A stretch of 64,000 nt of DNA from Sulfotelmatobacter sp963788225 (GTDB lineage: Bacteria > Acidobacteriota > Terriglobia > Terriglobales > Acidobacteriaceae), in contig CAWBGI010000001.1 of the NCBI GenBank assembly GCA_963788225.1, positions 992,001 through 1,056,000 on the forward strand, given 5' to 3'. The notes beneath the pieces are model-generated. The model was not told the DNA's origin. It saw only the letters and a program-made list of their open reading frames with translations, and ran no database searches. Both the position numbers and the translations under genes were made by a program. This document shows, piece after piece, positions 61,999-64,000 of this stretch. Within the stretch, counting starts at the first letter, position 1, and every line of letters begins with the position of its first letter.

Positions 61999-64000
61999 GT
62001 TCTTGCCGAGAGACTCACTCGATGAACTTCGGATCCGCCGAGCAAGACAGCTAGCTGCTCGTCTCCAGATTCAAGCTGGTATCTTTCGTCGGTGATCATT
62101 GCGGTCACAAATCGCACCGGCAATTGTGACCGAGTCTCGTAAAGCAGCGAAACTGCTGGCTGAAGATCACCGTATGTAGGCGACTCCCAGCCGAGCAACC
62201 GCGTGTCCTCGTCTGCCAAATTTCCTTCGACTCGCGCCCCAGCGCGTATGATCGCTCCATTCCCTGGTGAACTGGAAAAAATACTGCAGAGCACCCGCGA
62301 CTGCCCTGACCTCAACACAACTCGAAACGGCGCATCAGAAACCTCATACGGTAAGTCTGCCATCAACCAGTGCAACCGCGCGTCATGCACGCCAGGTCCC
62401 TCGATGTCATCCACGATGATCCAGCCAGCGCCATCCAGCCATTGCACCGTGCGGTGATGCTTGACGCCGATGCGTTTGTAGCCGTCATGCTCGCCCTCAA
62501 AACGGTCGGGTGGGCCCTGACCCGACGTCGAATACAATCTGCCCGACGCTTGCGCCCAGTCGACCCACAGGAAGCGGCCAACACGGCGCATCTGGTCGCG
62601 ATGATCGACCACGACCGTGTTATGGACCGCAGTCGCAGCGAGTCCATTATTCCACGGCGGAGGCCCGTTGTAGAGATATGTTCCAGCATCGCGCGCCAGA
62701 TTAATGCCCCGCCACCACAAATCCACGTGCAACTGATCAGCCTGAAACGGACGTCGCGTGTAGCGGCCGGCGCGAATCAACGCCCAGGAATTCTGATTTC
62801 CTAAACGGAAGTATCCGGTTTCGGCAGCAGGAGTCGACACGGGAGCAGGTTTCGCGGCGGCTGCGCGCTTCACGCCGAACCACAGCGTGGGTTCGCCCCA
62901 TGGTCCGGGCTTCAACGCGGGACGATTTAAAACAGCCGCCCCCAATTGCAGCAGCGGACGAAAATCGCGATAGTCCCCGAGCGCGAGCGGCAGGATCAGG
63001 CTGCCATCGTCGGAACCGTAGTTCGGAGCGAATCCGCTCACAGGGTCTACCCAGGCGCGCATGAAGCCGAAAGCGGCTTGCGTACGCGCACGAATGTCTT
63101 CGTGCAAGGGAGCGTTGTGAATTTCAGCAAGGCGCAATGTCCATAGCAGCAGATGCAGTATCATGCGCTGATAGTTGAAAGAATGCTGCTGCGAAACGCC
63201 CTCGGCGGTGATCTGGTCGGGAACTGCTTCTTGCAATAGATGCGCGCCAAGGTTTTGCCAAACTGGCGCCTCCCTCATTTCTGGATAGAGCGTACCCGCC
63301 GTCCACAGACCAACCGCTTCGCTGATCAAGTGATTGCTGCGCTGGGAGCGGGCGTAACCAAGGGTCTGCGCGGTTCGCCAGGCATGAGCGGCGATCATTG
63401 ACACGAGCAATGCGACACGCTCGCCGGTTGTGGAGCGCGAATGGATGAACGCGTGCAGCGCGAACGACCATGCGAGAATGCGCAGAGAGCACTCTTGCCC
63501 GCAGATCCACAGGGGGCCGGCCATCGGCGGGCTGCACTGGGCCCAGTCTTCCATCGTGTTCCAGAAAGCCTGCGGAAAACGCTCGTCGCCGCTGAGAGCG
63601 TAAGCCCGAACCAGGGGATACACAAACAAGAATCTGGAAGGCTCCAGAATAAACTTCATGTCCCCGTGAGCGGGCGAAGCAAATCGCAGTTGCGTCCAGG
63701 GTTGATGCGGCGAGACAGTTTGCCCGGTGACTGGATTCTGAAACCATCGTGGCGGGAATCCGCTCTTGAAAGATAGCCGGCCGAAGAATGGCAAGTCGCC
63801 TCTGAGAATCCGCTCCGCTTCAGCGAGGACCGACTTTTCCCCGTCGAGCCCGATTAATTTTCTGATACTCGTTCCTAGGGTCTGCGCGTCGTCGAAGAAA
63901 AATGGCCTCGTGCCATCACGGCGTTTGGCCCGCATCTCTTCTGCAGACGTTCCCGGTGCGATGCGATTCAGGTCCCAGGAATCCCAACCCTGCACGGAGC
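61995..64000 (-). CDS. Heparinase II/III-family polysaccharide lyase (5' end beyond window)
   Basis: At least 666 residues are visible; the frame is open at the right edge, so the real start lies outside. The N-terminal alpha-toroid (WTQLRFASPAHGDMKFILEPSRF, NHLISEAVGLW, QQHSFNYQRM) and the C-terminal beta-sandwich (QLHVDLWWRGINLARDAGTYLYNG and HNTVVVD) are typical of heparinase II/III enzymes. Conserved Asn/His/Tyr of the lyase centre are present in the NHLISE and QHSFNYQ blocks. It is coupled with the two-domain oxidoreductase by a four-base overlap. Such genes may cut or epimerise the locus polysaccharide during export. Confidence 0.85.
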   Translation of the reverse strand, partial: SVQGWDSWDLNRIAPGTSAEEMRAKRRDGTRPFFFDDAQTLGTSIRKLIGLDGEKSVLAEAERILRGDLPFFGRLSFKSGFPPRWFQNPVTGQTVSPHQPWTQLRFASPAHGDMKFILEPSRFLFVYPLVRAYALSGDERFPQAFWNTMEDWAQCSPPMAGPLWICGQECSLRILAWSFALHAFIHSRSTTGERVALLVSMIAAHAWRTAQTLGYARSQRSNHLISEAVGLWTAGTLYPEMREAPVWQNLGAHLLQEAVPDQITAEGVSQQHSFNYQRMILHLLLWTLRLAEIHNAPLHEDIRARTQAAFGFMRAWVDPVSGFAPNYGSDDGSLILPLALGDYRDFRPLLQLGAAVLNRPALKPGPWGEPTLWFGVKRAAAAKPAPVSTPAAETGYFRLGNQNSWALIRAGRYTRRPFQADQLHVDLWWRGINLARDAGTYLYNGPPPWNNGLAATAVHNTVVVDHRDQMRRVGRFLWVDWAQASGRLYSTSGQGPPDRFEGEHDGYKRIGVKHHRTVQWLDGAGWIIVDDIEGPGVHDARLHWLMADLPYEVSDAPFRVVLRSGQSRVLCSIFSSSPGNGAIIRAGARVEGNLADEDTRLLGWESPTYGDLQPAVSLLYETRSQLPVRFVTAMITDERYQLESGDEQLAVLLGGSEVHRVSLSART

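Overview
The window looks like chromosomal DNA of an acidobacterium (Acidobacteriota, probably the Koribacter/Terriglobus side). This is inferred from the GC-rich sequence, several PilZ proteins, the DUF2844/DUF3443 pair, a double-length dCTP deaminase, many S9, GAF and PQQ-like repeat proteins, and short decayed intergenic repeats. No rRNA, convincing tRNA, CRISPR array, prophage or replication origin was seen.

1-22.3 kb is an energy and redox island. On the minus strand lie a heme-c sensor protein cut by the window edge, a HybB/NrfD membrane subunit, a HybA-like ferredoxin and a small cytochrome c. Aspartate-ammonia ligase (asnA) and two tandem beta-propeller proteins follow on the plus strand. 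A minus-strand operon then encodes an aminotransferase, a 2-oxoacid:ferredoxin oxidoreductase (delta, alpha, fused beta-gamma), a CoA-transferase and a small protein. Next come nfnAB (ferredoxin/NADPH transhydrogenase), a zinc-ribbon protein, a universal stress protein, a Cys-rich protein, a Crp/Fnr regulator, an OsmC protein and an ADP-forming acyl-CoA synthetase fused to a GNAT domain. Seven near-identical GTGA-N6-TCAC palindromes lie in the gaps of this island, around the gene of a regulator whose recognition helix fits them. I read the island as a Crp/Fnr-controlled low-oxygen module for amino-acid fermentation and redox balancing.

22.3-34.9 kb holds housekeeping genes: a DUF433/DUF5615 toxin-antitoxin pair, murB, a UDP-sugar epimerase, a PilZ protein, engB, dcd, and lon, clpX, clpP and tig in the usual order.

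34.9-38 kb is a mobile scar. An IS1595-family element carrying two passenger genes, one with a HEPN-type motif, interrupts a DNRLRE/collagen-like surface protein gene.

38-55 kb is accessory: a family 5 uracil-DNA glycosylase, PilZ proteins, a lycopene-cyclase-like membrane protein, a GAF-TM-AMIN-amidase fusion, an S9 peptidase, an ECF sigma unit, an AmmeMemoRadiSam enzyme, a PilZ-GAF-TM-Sel1 protein, the DUF2844/DUF3443 pair and a zinc-ribbon GAF protein. A complete single-gene pqqA unit with its own promoter and terminator follows.

55.4-64 kb is a surface polysaccharide locus: a WecA/MraY-type initiating transferase, an SLBB export protein, a GT4 glycosyltransferase, a two-domain oxidoreductase and a heparinase II/III protein cut by the right edge.
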